Of a stretch of DNA of 19,022 bases, positions 1 through 6,593 are shown piece after piece (within the stretch, counting starts at the first letter, position 1; each line of letters starts with the position of its first letter). The translations under genes were made by a program, and so were the position numbers. Origin of the DNA: CAYYMD01 sp964480425 (GTDB taxonomy: Bacteria; Planctomycetota; Phycisphaerae; SM23-33); NCBI GenBank assembly GCA_964480425.1, contig CAYZPY010000034.1, positions 1 to 19,022 on the forward strand, in the 5' to 3' direction. The notes beneath the pieces were generated by a model. The model made no database searches. It was not told where the DNA came from and worked only from the letters and a program-made list of their open reading frames with translations.

Positions 1-2105
1 AGCCCCCCGGCGGCGCCAAGCGCAAGGGAAAGCCGCGCCGAACTTATCGCCCCGCCGATTTCTTCCACCCGCCCGTAATATCGCAGCGACTCGCCTGCAC
101 GAAGCAATTCACCCCCGCCGAAAATCAGCATCGCCGCTCCCCCCAGCGCCACCAGCGCCAGCAGCGTCCCGGCCGCCCTTCCGTGCGGATGAGCGCTTTC
201 GTATAGCATGCTGATTTTCTGCGGTTGGCGCCTGCGGAACCGCAGCGAGGTAATGACCACGGCCAGCACCGGCGCCAACCCCATCACGCCCAGTCCCACG
301 GCGTTGCCCGCGTTTATGCCGGTCCTTTCGCACGTGGTATTGAAATTCTTTGCAACCAGCCACCGGCCAAGCGAATCCTCATCGCCGTCGTCGCCGGATA
401 TCCAGCGGTACTCTGCGGTCAATGCAGTTCGTGGCGGCAAATCCTCGGCCGTGAACGCGAACCGGCCATCTTTATTTTCATTCAACTCTATCTCACCCAT
501 CTTTTCGGGCTTGCCGTTTTTATCGGCGACGAATTTAACTTTCTCGCCGTTGAAGTCGGACACGAACCTTACCTTGCAGTCGGCGTTTTCCATCCGCTCA
601 TCGCCCCGAGGCGCCGGAATCGACACCTCGACCGGGGCGGCGCGGTAATTAAACACGTACCCGCCCGGAGCGTTGAGCTCTTCGAACAGACTCCAGGCGA
701 ACAACCCCGCCAGCACGACCGGAATCACGCCGCGTATGGCAACGTGCCACCACAGTCCCAGTTTCCAGTCGCTGCGTTCGTTGGCGTGTTCGCGCAGTCG
801 ACGCAGGCGAAACAGCCACCCCAGCACCACGCACTCCAGCAGCGCGGTGAGCGTAATGCCCCACGTGCCGTTGATGAAACCGTCGAACGTGCCCAGCCAG
901 TTGAGCCCGCCCTGCGTGCAGAATACCATTCCCGCCGCAAGCCCGATAAGCGTGATGCCGATAAGCACCTTGGAGCGATTCCATCCGGTCTTGTCGACCA
1001 CGCTGGCCAGCACGCTCTCGGTGATGCTGAACGCCGAATCTATCCCCAGCAGCAGAAGTGACGCGAAGAACACTGCCGAGAACCACGCCGCGTGCGGCAG
1101 CTGCGCAAGGGCGTAGGGAAACGCCGCGAACGCCAGACCCGGTCCTTCCTTGGCCACTTTGTCCACCGCCACGGGCGTACCGGCCTGGGCGCTGGCGTAG
1201 GCCATCCCGCCAAGCGTGGCGAACACGGCCAGTCCGGCAACAAAACTTGTGGCCACGTCGGCAAGACCTATTATCGTGGCGTTGTTGTTCAGGTCCGATT
1301 TGCGGTGAAGGAAACTGGAATACGTGATCATGATTCCGAACGCCAGCGACATGGAGAAGAACATCTGCCCGAATCCCCACCGCCAGGTCTCCGGGCTTGC
1401 CAGTCGCGACCAGTCCGGCTCGAGGTAATACTCCAGCCCCTGGGTGGCGCCCGGTAGCGTGAGTCCGCGAATGGTCAGTATCAGTAGCATCAGCCAGGGC
1501 AACGGAACGGTCCACATCACCACCTTGCCAACCAGGCGCACGCCGCGGAATATGCACAGGTACATCGCGACCCAGGTCGCCGCCAGGGCCAACACTATGT
1601 GCCATTGCAGCCGGCCGAGCGAAAGACCTTCGTGTTTGTGCAGGTAATGGACGTAGAAAAAATCTTCCGCCTGCCTGACGCCCTCGGCGCCCTTGGCGGC
1701 CCAGGGAAGCGAACCCTTGAAAATCCCCAGCACCGACACGCAGAAGAAACTCAGGCACCACGCCAGCACCACGGCGTAATAGGTGACGATGATGAACGAG
1801 AGTATAATCTGCCACCATCCGACGAACGCGAACTTTCGGTTAACACGCCCGAAGGCGTCCGGTGTGGCGCGCTGGGTGAGGTGGCCCAGCGCGAACTCCC
1901 CTATCAGCAGCGGTATGCCGATAAGGACCATGGCAAGCACGTATGGAATCAGGAACGCCCCCCCGCCGTAGTTGTATAACTTGTACGGGAAGCCCCACAG
2001 GTTTCCCAGCCCCACCGCAGAACCCACCGCGGCAAGGACGAATCCCGCACGGGTGCCCCAGTTCTCACGCTGTTCTTCCAGGAGGTCTTGATTTTGTCGG
2101 GCCAT
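1..2105 (-). CDS. Sodium:neurotransmitter symporter (NSS/SLC6 family) transporter, C-terminus cut by the window edge
   Basis: About 701 codons are open from ATG 2105 to the left edge with no stop, so the C-terminus is missing. AAGGAA lies about 8 bases before the ATG. Residues 24-57 carry the family hallmark VGSAVGLGNLWGFPY followed by GGGAFLIPY, which is TM1 and TM2 of LeuT-type transporters, with the Gly/Ala/Val/Asn positions of the sodium sites kept. TM6 (FFSMSLAFGIMITYSS) and TM8 (LLLLGIDSAFSITES) are also recognisable. Family members are inner-membrane Na+-coupled importers of amino acids or amines; the substrate cannot be read here. Oddly, after the last conventional helix (about residues 452-478) there is a hydrophilic, beta-looking segment of about 110 residues. 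Two further hydrophobic stretches follow (about 593-615 and 640-660). The bacterial proteins are usually near 450-520 residues, so this one is extended. The family call is firm; the role of the extension is unknown. Confidence 0.93.
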   Translation of the reverse strand, partial: MARQNQDLLEEQRENWGTRAGFVLAAVGSAVGLGNLWGFPYKLYNYGGGAFLIPYVLAMVLIGIPLLIGEFALGHLTQRATPDAFGRVNRKFAFVGWWQIILSFIIVTYYAVVLAWCLSFFCVSVLGIFKGSLPWAAKGAEGVRQAEDFFYVHYLHKHEGLSLGRLQWHIVLALAATWVAMYLCIFRGVRLVGKVVMWTVPLPWLMLLILTIRGLTLPGATQGLEYYLEPDWSRLASPETWRWGFGQMFFSMSLAFGIMITYSSFLHRKSDLNNNATIIGLADVATSFVAGLAVFATLGGMAYASAQAGTPVAVDKVAKEGPGLAFAAFPYALAQLPHAAWFSAVFFASLLLLGIDSAFSITESVLASVVDKTGWNRSKVLIGITLIGLAAGMVFCTQGGLNWLGTFDGFINGTWGITLTALLECVVLGWLFRLRRLREHANERSDWKLGLWWHVAIRGVIPVVLAGLFAWSLFEELNAPGGYVFNYRAAPVEVSIPAPRGDERMENADCKVRFVSDFNGEKVKFVADKNGKPEKMGEIELNENKDGRFAFTAEDLPPRTALTAEYRWISGDDGDEDSLGRWLVAKNFNTTCERTGINAGNAVGLGVMGLAPVLAVVITSLRFRRRQPQKISMLYESAHPHGRAAGTLLALVALGGAAMLIFGGGELLRAGESLRYYGRVEEIGGAISSARLSLALGAAGG

Positions 2106-2197
2106 TTGCCAGTTCCTTATGATTGTTCATGTAACCGGTCGGGAAAAATAAAATTGCGCCGCAACAGCATAAAATCGCCGGCGCCCAAAAGCAACAT

Positions 2198-2211
2198 TCC
2201 CGCCTGCGGGA
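2198..2211. repeat. Short perfect hairpin in the leader of the symporter gene
   Basis: TCCCGC-CT-GCGGGA is a six-base-pair stem with a two-base spacer, about 95 bases upstream of the symporter start. No run of T follows, so it is not an evident terminator on either strand. It may be a leader RNA structure or part of a dispersed palindrome. Confidence 0.35.
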
Positions 2212-2232
2212 TAGTTCAAAATATTTATCACA

Positions 2233-2332
2233 GTCCCAAAAGTGTAAGAGATGAAATAACCGGCCATTTTTTCGTCCGGAGCCCCAACCTATGTTTTGCG
2301 GAGTTGGGAAAATTCTCCTGCACTTTTGGGAC
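2233..2332. repeat. 100-bp element with terminal inverted repeats (MITE-like or structured leader RNA)
   Basis: GTCCCAAAAGTG at 2233-2244 is matched perfectly in reverse complement at 2321-2332. The match extends inward to about 17 of 19 bases. The interior holds further complementary pairs: CCCAAC 2283-2288 with GTTGGG 2303-2308, and a GGAG/CTCC pair outside them. The whole 100 bp can therefore fold as a closed multi-stem structure. No coding sequence or clear target-site duplication is seen at the ends. It lies in the 438-bp gap between the divergent symporter and pdxJ genes, in the probable 5' leader of the symporter. It could be a miniature transposable element remnant or a cis-acting RNA. 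Confidence 0.55.
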
Positions 2333-2372
2333 GCTAACAATAATTTTGTTTAATTCACGCTTGATAGATCAG

Positions 2373-2432
2373 CCCGCTCGTAATTATGCGCACGTCTCGT
2401 TTATTAACGAGCCGCGAGCGCGCGCGAGCGGG
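2373..2432. promoter_or_regulatory. Nested inverted-repeat structure upstream of pdxJ
   Basis: CCCGCTCG 2373-2380 is perfectly complementary to CGAGCGGG 2425-2432. Between them, CTCGTT 2396-2401 and AACGAG 2406-2411 form a six-pair stem with a TATT loop. GCGC at 2388-2391 can pair with GCGC near 2418-2425. On the plus strand this would lie about 110 bases before the pdxJ start. It may be a leader structure for pdxJ, or simply a boundary hairpin between divergent genes. It matches no riboswitch class I recognise. Confidence 0.4.
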
Positions 2433-2543
2433 TTCCGGTTCACAGATATACAAATAAATCTTACACAAACTATTTACTCTATCTGCTGGTAATGCCGTCG
2501 GCGCATCCGATACAATCGCAGCGGTTAGAACAAGGAGAACATT

Positions 2544-3278
2544 ATGGCCGGTCTTGGAGTAAACATAGATCACGTAGCCACCATCCGCCAGGCGCGCCGG
2601 ACGGTGGAGCCGGACCCCGTCTGGGCCGCCGCCGAGTGCCAGCTCGCCGGCGCCGAGTGCATAACGTTCCACCTCCGCAAGGACCGCCGGCACATAAACG
2701 ACCGCGACGCCAGCGTGCTGCGCCAGGTTGTCACCTGCAAACTGAACATGGAAATGTCGATGGACGAGGAGATAGTCGGCATCGCGCTTGAGATTGGTCC
2801 GGACCAGGCCACGCTCGTGCCGGAAAACCGACAGGAAGTCACCACCGAGGGCGGTCTGGACGTTGTCGCCAACGCCGAACGCGCCGCCGAGGTCACCCAA
2901 CGCCTGCAGGATGCCGGCGTTATCGTAAGCGCGTTTGTCGAGCCCGACGCCGAGCAGATAAGCGCCTCGGTCCGGGCCGGGTTCGACGCAATAGAAATCC
3001 ACACCGGCGCCTACGCCAACGCCTGCCTGGTCGATAACGCCCGCAGCCGCTCCGAGGCCGTCGCCGAGACCCTCGAGGCGATCGAGCAGGGCCTTCAATT
3101 CGGGCTCGAACAGGGCCTGATTGTCCACGGCGGACACGGACTGACCTACGACAACATAGTCCCCCTCGCCGACATGGAGGGCTTCTGCGAGTTCAACATC
3201 GGACACTCCATCATATCCCGCGCCATCTTCGTGGGCCTGCGCAACGCCGTGGCGGAAATGAAGAGTTTAATCTTTTAG
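2544..3278 (+). CDS. pdxJ: Pyridoxine 5'-phosphate synthase PdxJ
   Basis: PdxJ condenses 3-amino-2-oxopropyl phosphate with 1-deoxy-D-xylulose 5-phosphate to pyridoxine 5'-phosphate, the ring-closing step of the DXP-dependent vitamin B6 pathway in the cytosol. The 244-residue length equals that of the E. coli enzyme. The sequence shows GVNIDHVATIRQAR at residues 5-18, the catalytic block HLRKDRRHINDRD, LVPENRQEVTTEGGLD, the EIHTGAYA strand and the C-terminal phosphate-binding NIGHSII-RA segment. Key His and Glu positions are conserved. The start is supported by AAGGAG at 2532-2537, six bases before the ATG. The neighbours are not B6 genes. A TACAAT hexamer at 2511-2516 could serve as a -10 box, but no good -35 is visible. 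Confidence 0.97.
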   Translation: MAGLGVNIDHVATIRQARRTVEPDPVWAAAECQLAGAECITFHLRKDRRHINDRDASVLRQVVTCKLNMEMSMDEEIVGIALEIGPDQATLVPENRQEVTTEGGLDVVANAERAAEVTQRLQDAGVIVSAFVEPDAEQISASVRAGFDAIEIHTGAYANACLVDNARSRSEAVAETLEAIEQGLQFGLEQGLIVHGGHGLTYDNIVPLADMEGFCEFNIGHSIISRAIFVGLRNAVAEMKSLIF

Positions 3279-3291
3279 GGCGGACGGAATG

Positions 3292-3325
3292 AATGCCGAC
3301 CCTCACGAAACGTGCGGTTCTCATT
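3292..3325 (+). terminator. Hairpin just after pdxJ, weak terminator candidate
   Basis: An interrupted stem starts 14 bases after the pdxJ stop: AATG/CATT outside, ACC/GGT in the middle and CACG-AAA-CGTG at the tip. There is no T tract after it, so intrinsic termination is uncertain. Confidence 0.3.
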
Positions 3326-3580
3326 GGCGCGCAGACGTTGTCAATGCGACATTATTTACGCCGGTCTCAGTAATGCCGGACTTACTCTGTGGGATATTTG
3401 CTGCTCCATAATCCACGGCGAAATAATCGAACAATACAAGCAAGACAGACCATGCCTTTTTTTGGACAGACATCGGAAAACGAGCCGGTCCGCAGTGTAA
3501 GGGCTTATAATGAGGTGACAAAATGGGCGGTTTTGATTACCATATTCAATCCGGATTAGGCCAAGTGGATTGACCGGTGA
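3312..3580 (+). pseudogene. Broken DUF4258-type toxin gene (relic of a toxin-antitoxin pair)
   Basis: One frame reads GLTLWDICCSIIHGEIIEQY followed by KQDRPCLFL up to a run of seven T at 3457-3463. It resembles the DUF4258 pattern in which an Ile-rich helix leads into NGEIIE-Y, D-RP, then CLILG. After the T run the similarity continues in another frame as GQTSENEPV, RAYNEVTKWAVLITIFNPD, an in-frame stop at 3557, then AKWID. This matches the family ending in which a strand such as VITVY-PDP-KW-D closes the domain. The gene thus appears to carry a frameshift in the homopolymer and a nonsense codon. Upstream of about 3345 the similarity fades and no credible start is seen. The broken zinc-finger gene begins 12 bases downstream, the usual toxin-first order. 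The assignment rests on remembered family patterns. Confidence 0.6.
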
Positions 3581-3591
3581 GAGAGACTCGA

Positions 3592-3766
3592 ATGAAGAAG
3601 AAACCATTTAAAAAATGCCCGGTATGCGGCGGAGGTCTGCCTGAACTGCGGAGAACGCATATACAGCGAGGAAGACATCGAGCATTTCGAAGAAATCAGA
3701 CGTAAACTGAAAACACAGCAAACCAGGGATTTTAAGCCGATCGGTAAGTCCTACGAAGTGGCGTGA
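3592..3766 (+). pseudogene. Broken YgiT-type zinc-finger antitoxin gene
   Basis: From ATG 3592 the first frame gives MKKKPFKKCPVCGGG, the N-terminal zinc knuckle of YgiT/MqsA-type antitoxin domains. The second knuckle appears in the next frame, EVCLNCGERIYSEEDIEHFE from 3632, followed by EIRRKLKTQQTRDFKPIGKS and a TGA at 3764-3766. In intact family members the two CxxC pairs are separated by roughly 20-30 residues. Here they are almost adjacent and out of frame, so the middle of the gene is lost. Such proteins bind the partner toxin and often repress their own operon; this copy probably makes neither a full domain nor a repressor. No helix-turn-helix domain follows. Confidence 0.68.
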
Positions 3767-3835
3767 GGCATTTTGACTATCTACAAATTCTTATATCGCG
3801 AATAATCTTACTAAAAACTCTCAAGGTGAATGACT

Positions 3836-4714
3836 ATGAAATTACAAGGTTCGATGGTAGCGATAGTGACGCCGTTTTCCGACGGCGAGGTGGACTGGGA
3901 CGCGCTAGGCCGGCTGATTGAGTTCCACATCGAGCACGGCACGCAGGGCATCGTCCCGTGCGGCACAACGGGCGAGTCGCCCACGCTTTCGCACGCAGAG
4001 CACGACAGGATCATCGAGTTCACGGTGGACAAGGTCAACGGGCGTGTGCCCGTCATTGCGGGCACGGGCAGCAATTCCACGGCCGAGGCGCTGCAACTGA
4101 CACGGCACGCCAGGTCCGCCGGCGCCGACGCATGCCTCATCGTCAATCCTTATTACAACAAGCCAACCCAGCACGGGATGTACGAGCACGCCGCGCGCCT
4201 GGCACAGGCGGACCTGCCCATCGTTCTGTACAACATACCCGGACGGACCGGCATAAAACTGATGCCGGAGACCATCGTCAAAATGTACCGTGAAATAGAC
4301 CAGGTCGTGGCGATCAAGGAGGCCACCGGCGACCCGGATGTTTCCTCCGCCATCGCCGCCGAATGCGACATGACGATCCTCTCGGGCGACGATTCGCTGA
4401 CCATGCCAATCTGTTCGGTGGGCGGCAGGGGCGTAATCTCCGTGTTGGCGAACATACTTCCGGCAGAGGTGCGAAAACTCACCGACCACGCGCTGGCGGG
4501 CGACATGCCCCAGGCCACGAAACAGCACCTCAAACTATTCGGGCTTTTTAAAGCGATATTCTGGGAGACCAATCCCATCCCCATCAAGGCGGCCATGGCG
4601 ATGGCGGGAATGATTAAAAACGAACTGCGCCTGCCCATGACGCCGCTGAGCGAGAAGTTCCGCAAGCCCCTGGCCGATATGCTAAAGCCATTCGGCGTCG
4701 AAACAGGAACTTAG
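3836..4714 (+). CDS. dapA: 4-hydroxy-tetrahydrodipicolinate synthase DapA
   Basis: DapA condenses pyruvate with aspartate semialdehyde, the committed step of the diaminopimelate/lysine branch, in the cytosol. Conserved elements sit at their usual places: GTTGES at residues 43-48 (Thr-Thr of the proton relay), NPYYNKPTQ around 104-112, YNIPGRTG around 132-139 with the Arg that binds substrate carboxylate, and the Schiff-base lysine in AIKEATGD at Lys161. Length is 292 residues, as for E. coli. Two ATG codons compete: 3830 lies one base from AAGGTG (3823-3828), whereas 3836 lies seven bases away and gives the family-like N-terminus KLQGSMVAIVTPF, so 3836 is preferred. The 70 bases upstream are AT-rich with a TTGACT at 3773, but no well-spaced -10. 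The gene stands alone. Confidence 0.97.
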   Translation: MKLQGSMVAIVTPFSDGEVDWDALGRLIEFHIEHGTQGIVPCGTTGESPTLSHAEHDRIIEFTVDKVNGRVPVIAGTGSNSTAEALQLTRHARSAGADACLIVNPYYNKPTQHGMYEHAARLAQADLPIVLYNIPGRTGIKLMPETIVKMYREIDQVVAIKEATGDPDVSSAIAAECDMTILSGDDSLTMPICSVGGRGVISVLANILPAEVRKLTDHALAGDMPQATKQHLKLFGLFKAIFWETNPIPIKAAMAMAGMIKNELRLPMTPLSEKFRKPLADMLKPFGVETGT

Positions 4715-4738
4715 AACATGTATGAAAACCGGCCTGAC

Positions 4739-4840
4739 CCGTGTCGCGGGCATCTTGCCCGCGCGTTCCGCGGCCGTTCGCTGGCCGTTCCGGCCGCGGT
4801 ATAGGCGGAAACAGCGAGGGCAAGATGCCCTCGTCACGCG
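4739..4840. repeat. Nested palindromic element downstream of dapA
   Basis: The left arm (4739-4772) and right arm (4805-4840) are imperfect inverted copies of about 33 bases. Each arm contains its own palindrome, GCGGGCA-TCT-TGCCCGC on the left and GAGGGCA-AGA-TGCCCTC on the right. The centre holds CCGCGGCCG 4768-4776 and CGGCCGCGG 4791-4799. The layout resembles dispersed REP/BIME-like or MITE-like intergenic elements. Placed 25 bases after the dapA stop, it could also stop transcription or protect the mRNA end. No coding sequence lies within it. Confidence 0.7.
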
Positions 4841-4867
4841 CCGGCATTAACGCGTCGGGGTTGAAAA

Positions 4868-4891
4868 GTTTATCCGCCCCAGGCGGGCCGC
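4868..4891. repeat. 24-bp inverted repeat, left copy
   Basis: GTTTATCCGCCCCAGGCGGG plus CCGC here matches the reverse complement of 5356-5379 at 23 of 24 positions. The two copies enclose the small minus-strand gene and its promoter. The copy is itself partly palindromic (CCGCC-CCA-GGCGG). Confidence 0.7.
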
Positions 4892-4950
4892 CACCCCATT
4901 AATTCTTAATCCCTTAATCAGTGTAATCCCGCTTTTTTACTTTGCCGACC

Positions 4951-5208
4951 TTACCAGTTTCCAAATTTCCTCAGGACCTGCGCGGGTCGGTTCAGCAGGA
5001 TATTGCGCCAGCGTTTAATGGTCGCGGTCGGGCGGGTCGTCAGCACCGTATTCCAGAACCACACCCCGACCTCCACGGGCCAGCCGCCGTTGCCGATGCG
5101 CTTCATAGGTATGCCAGTGACCTTGTCCGGGTTGCGAAGCCCCCATTCGATAAACGTCTCGGTCTCCCTTATCAGGCGCTTTCTGTATTGTTCCCAGGTT
5201 TCCCTCAT
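4951..5208 (-). CDS. Small hypothetical protein, 85 residues
   Basis: I do not recognise a named family. The product is 85 residues, basic and rich in tryptophan, beginning MRETWEQYRKRLIRETETF and including GWPVEVGVWFWNTVL, then a Trp-Arg-Asn-rich tail. No signal peptide or membrane helix is evident, so it is probably cytosolic. No Shine-Dalgarno site is visible before ATG 5208. A good sigma-70-type promoter on the same strand lies about 73 bases upstream, which argues that the frame is expressed. The gene and promoter sit between near-identical 24-bp inverted repeats. The repeated ETE/WGLRNP-like texture looks like a real folded protein rather than a chance frame, but that is judgement. Confidence 0.55.
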   Translation of the reverse strand: MRETWEQYRKRLIRETETFIEWGLRNPDKVTGIPMKRIGNGGWPVEVGVWFWNTVLTTRPTATIKRWRNILLNRPAQVLRKFGNW

Positions 5209-5280
5209 AGCAAATATCTATCGAAAATTCCGCTCAAGGAAGAATCTTCCAAAGGGGGCAAATTCTATCGTCGCGTGGAT

Positions 5281-5309
5281 ATTATAAAGGATTTCACTGC
5301 GTTTGACAG
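5281..5309 (-). promoter_or_regulatory. Sigma-70-type promoter for the 85-residue gene
   Basis: Read on the minus strand, CTGTCA (5309-5304) is followed after exactly 17 bases by TATAAT (5286-5281). This is a near-consensus spacing with a perfect -10 box. It points at the small gene starting at 5208. Confidence 0.6.
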
Positions 5310-5355
5310 GATTTTTCGTCCGAAGATGTCTGTCGGAGCGAAAGCCAACAACGCG

Positions 5356-5379
5356 GCGGCCCGCCTGCGGCGGATAAAC
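5356..5379. repeat. 24-bp inverted repeat, right copy
   Basis: This is the inverted partner of 4868-4891, with one mismatch in 24 bases. It lies upstream of the promoter of the small gene and 32 bases before the end of the glycosyltransferase gene. Confidence 0.7.
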
Positions 5380-5411
5380 GTTCATCAGTCAGCGCACATG
5401 GGATGGCGGCT

Positions 5412-6524
5412 TTACTGAGTCAGTTTTCGATATATATCGGCCACGTCGGAAACCATCTGCGAAGGCGAGTGGTTATTGGCTATATAATCCAGCGCGCCGT
5501 GAGCTATCGCCCGCGCCGCAGAGGGATTGTCCAGTAGTCCGGCGAGTTTGGCGGTCAGATCGGTCGCGTCGCCCGTTGCGAACATTAACGCGGTCTGACC
5601 GTCTATAAAATATTCGGCCAGCGGCTCCTGCCGCGCCGCCAGGACACACGTACCGGCCGACATGGACATCAACGGCTCGATATCCGTGGTCCGCGCGGCG
5701 TCGGGAAAGATGCACACGTCGGCCGCCTTGAATATGTCGCGCAGCTGCCGAGCTGGCTTGGGCGACACAAAGGTCACCTCCCCGCCAAGCCCCAGTTCGT
5801 CGGCGAGCCGGCGCAGTTTTCTTTCGAACCTACCGCCGTCAATCAGGAAATAGGCGCATTTGTAGCCCCTGTTGTGAATCTCGGCGTATGCGTTCAGAAC
5901 TGTTTTATAATCGTCGAAATCCGCCGAGGGGCACGCCCAGGCCACCAGCGCTATGTCGCCGTACGACTGCTCATCGAAGCACGTCGCCCCGCGAACCTTG
6001 TGCAGTCCGGGACGCACGAGGAACACCCTGTCTTCCTTGAGATGCCCCTTATCCATCAGGCGCTTGCGAAGTTCGGGGGAGGCGACGGCCACGGCGGCGC
6101 CACCCGATCGCAGTTCCCTAAGATGCCCCGGCGGGGTTCTTCTATAAATGCTCAGCAGGTAGTTCAGACCGGTCTCGTCGGCCAGTTCCCGGGTTAACCG
6201 CCACGCACCGCAGTCCAGCGAGTGCAGCAGCGATATTTTCCTTTTCTTAACCAGTTGCCCCAACCGATCCCGACGGGCGCCGCTGGAGCGCCACCATCGC
6301 CGCGGGGCGTAATTTATCACTTCAACCGGCGGTGTGGGGACCTCTTTTAAATCGGAGTCGTCCGGTCCCGGGCGCAAGACTGTCAACTGCACCGTCTCCT
6401 CCATCAGGCCCACCGCAAGCGCCCGGAGCACCACCCCGAACCGGAAGAACGTTTCGCCCCCGGCGACCCACCCGACACGTAAAGGTTCAGCGGGTTTGGC
6501 GGATTGTTCGGAGTTGTTATTCAT
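5412..6524 (-). CDS. GT4-fold glycosyltransferase-like protein with degenerate active-site motif
   Basis: The N-terminal half opens with RVGWVAGGETFFRFG, a Rossmann-like strand and loop. The C-terminal half is a Glycos_transf_1-type domain: an AYFLIDGGRFERKL segment, VTFVSPKPARQL, AADVCIFPD, then SAGTCVLA, DGQTALMF and GDATDL in the usual GT4 order. The two glutamates of the EX7E motif are not present: the aligned positions are about Arg278 and Met286. It may therefore be a divergent transferase or a non-catalytic homologue. Substrate is unknown. ATG 6524 (370 residues) is chosen; an in-frame TTG at 6572 would add 16 basic residues, and neither has a clear ribosome site. It begins 69 bases after the ftsK stop on the same strand, so it is probably co-transcribed with ftsK. 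Confidence 0.8.
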   Translation of the reverse strand: MNNNSEQSAKPAEPLRVGWVAGGETFFRFGVVLRALAVGLMEETVQLTVLRPGPDDSDLKEVPTPPVEVINYAPRRWWRSSGARRDRLGQLVKKRKISLLHSLDCGAWRLTRELADETGLNYLLSIYRRTPPGHLRELRSGGAAVAVASPELRKRLMDKGHLKEDRVFLVRPGLHKVRGATCFDEQSYGDIALVAWACPSADFDDYKTVLNAYAEIHNRGYKCAYFLIDGGRFERKLRRLADELGLGGEVTFVSPKPARQLRDIFKAADVCIFPDAARTTDIEPLMSMSAGTCVLAARQEPLAEYFIDGQTALMFATGDATDLTAKLAGLLDNPSAARAIAHGALDYIANNHSPSQMVSDVADIYRKLTQ

Positions 6525-6593
6525 TTTTCGCAAAGGCGGCACGTAGAGCCGGTTTCGCCTTCGGCGAATCAAGTTACACAGACTTACCGGATT

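Noticed and set aside
2065..2340. A 91-codon minus-strand frame overlapping the symporter start
   Set aside because: It runs through the inverted-repeat element and into the symporter in another frame, with Cys-rich chance composition and no similarity to any family.
2106..2543. Glycine, lysine or other known riboswitch in the symporter/pdxJ intergenic region
   Set aside because: No conserved core sequence of a riboswitch class that I know is present, despite several stems.
2355..3206. A 283-codon minus-strand frame opposite pdxJ
   Set aside because: pdxJ is unambiguous on the plus strand and this frame lacks a ribosome site or any known motif.
3292..3325. Possible group II intron domain V remnant (GAAAC-GTGCGGTTC-like wording)
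   Set aside because: The hairpin lacks the AGC catalytic triad and the correct bulge and stem lengths, and no intron reverse transcriptase or other domains lie nearby. Kept only as a weak terminator candidate.
4942..5418. A 158-codon plus-strand frame across the inverted-repeat cassette
   Set aside because: It covers the repeats and promoter and has no motif. The minus-strand 85-residue frame has a matching promoter and a more protein-like composition.
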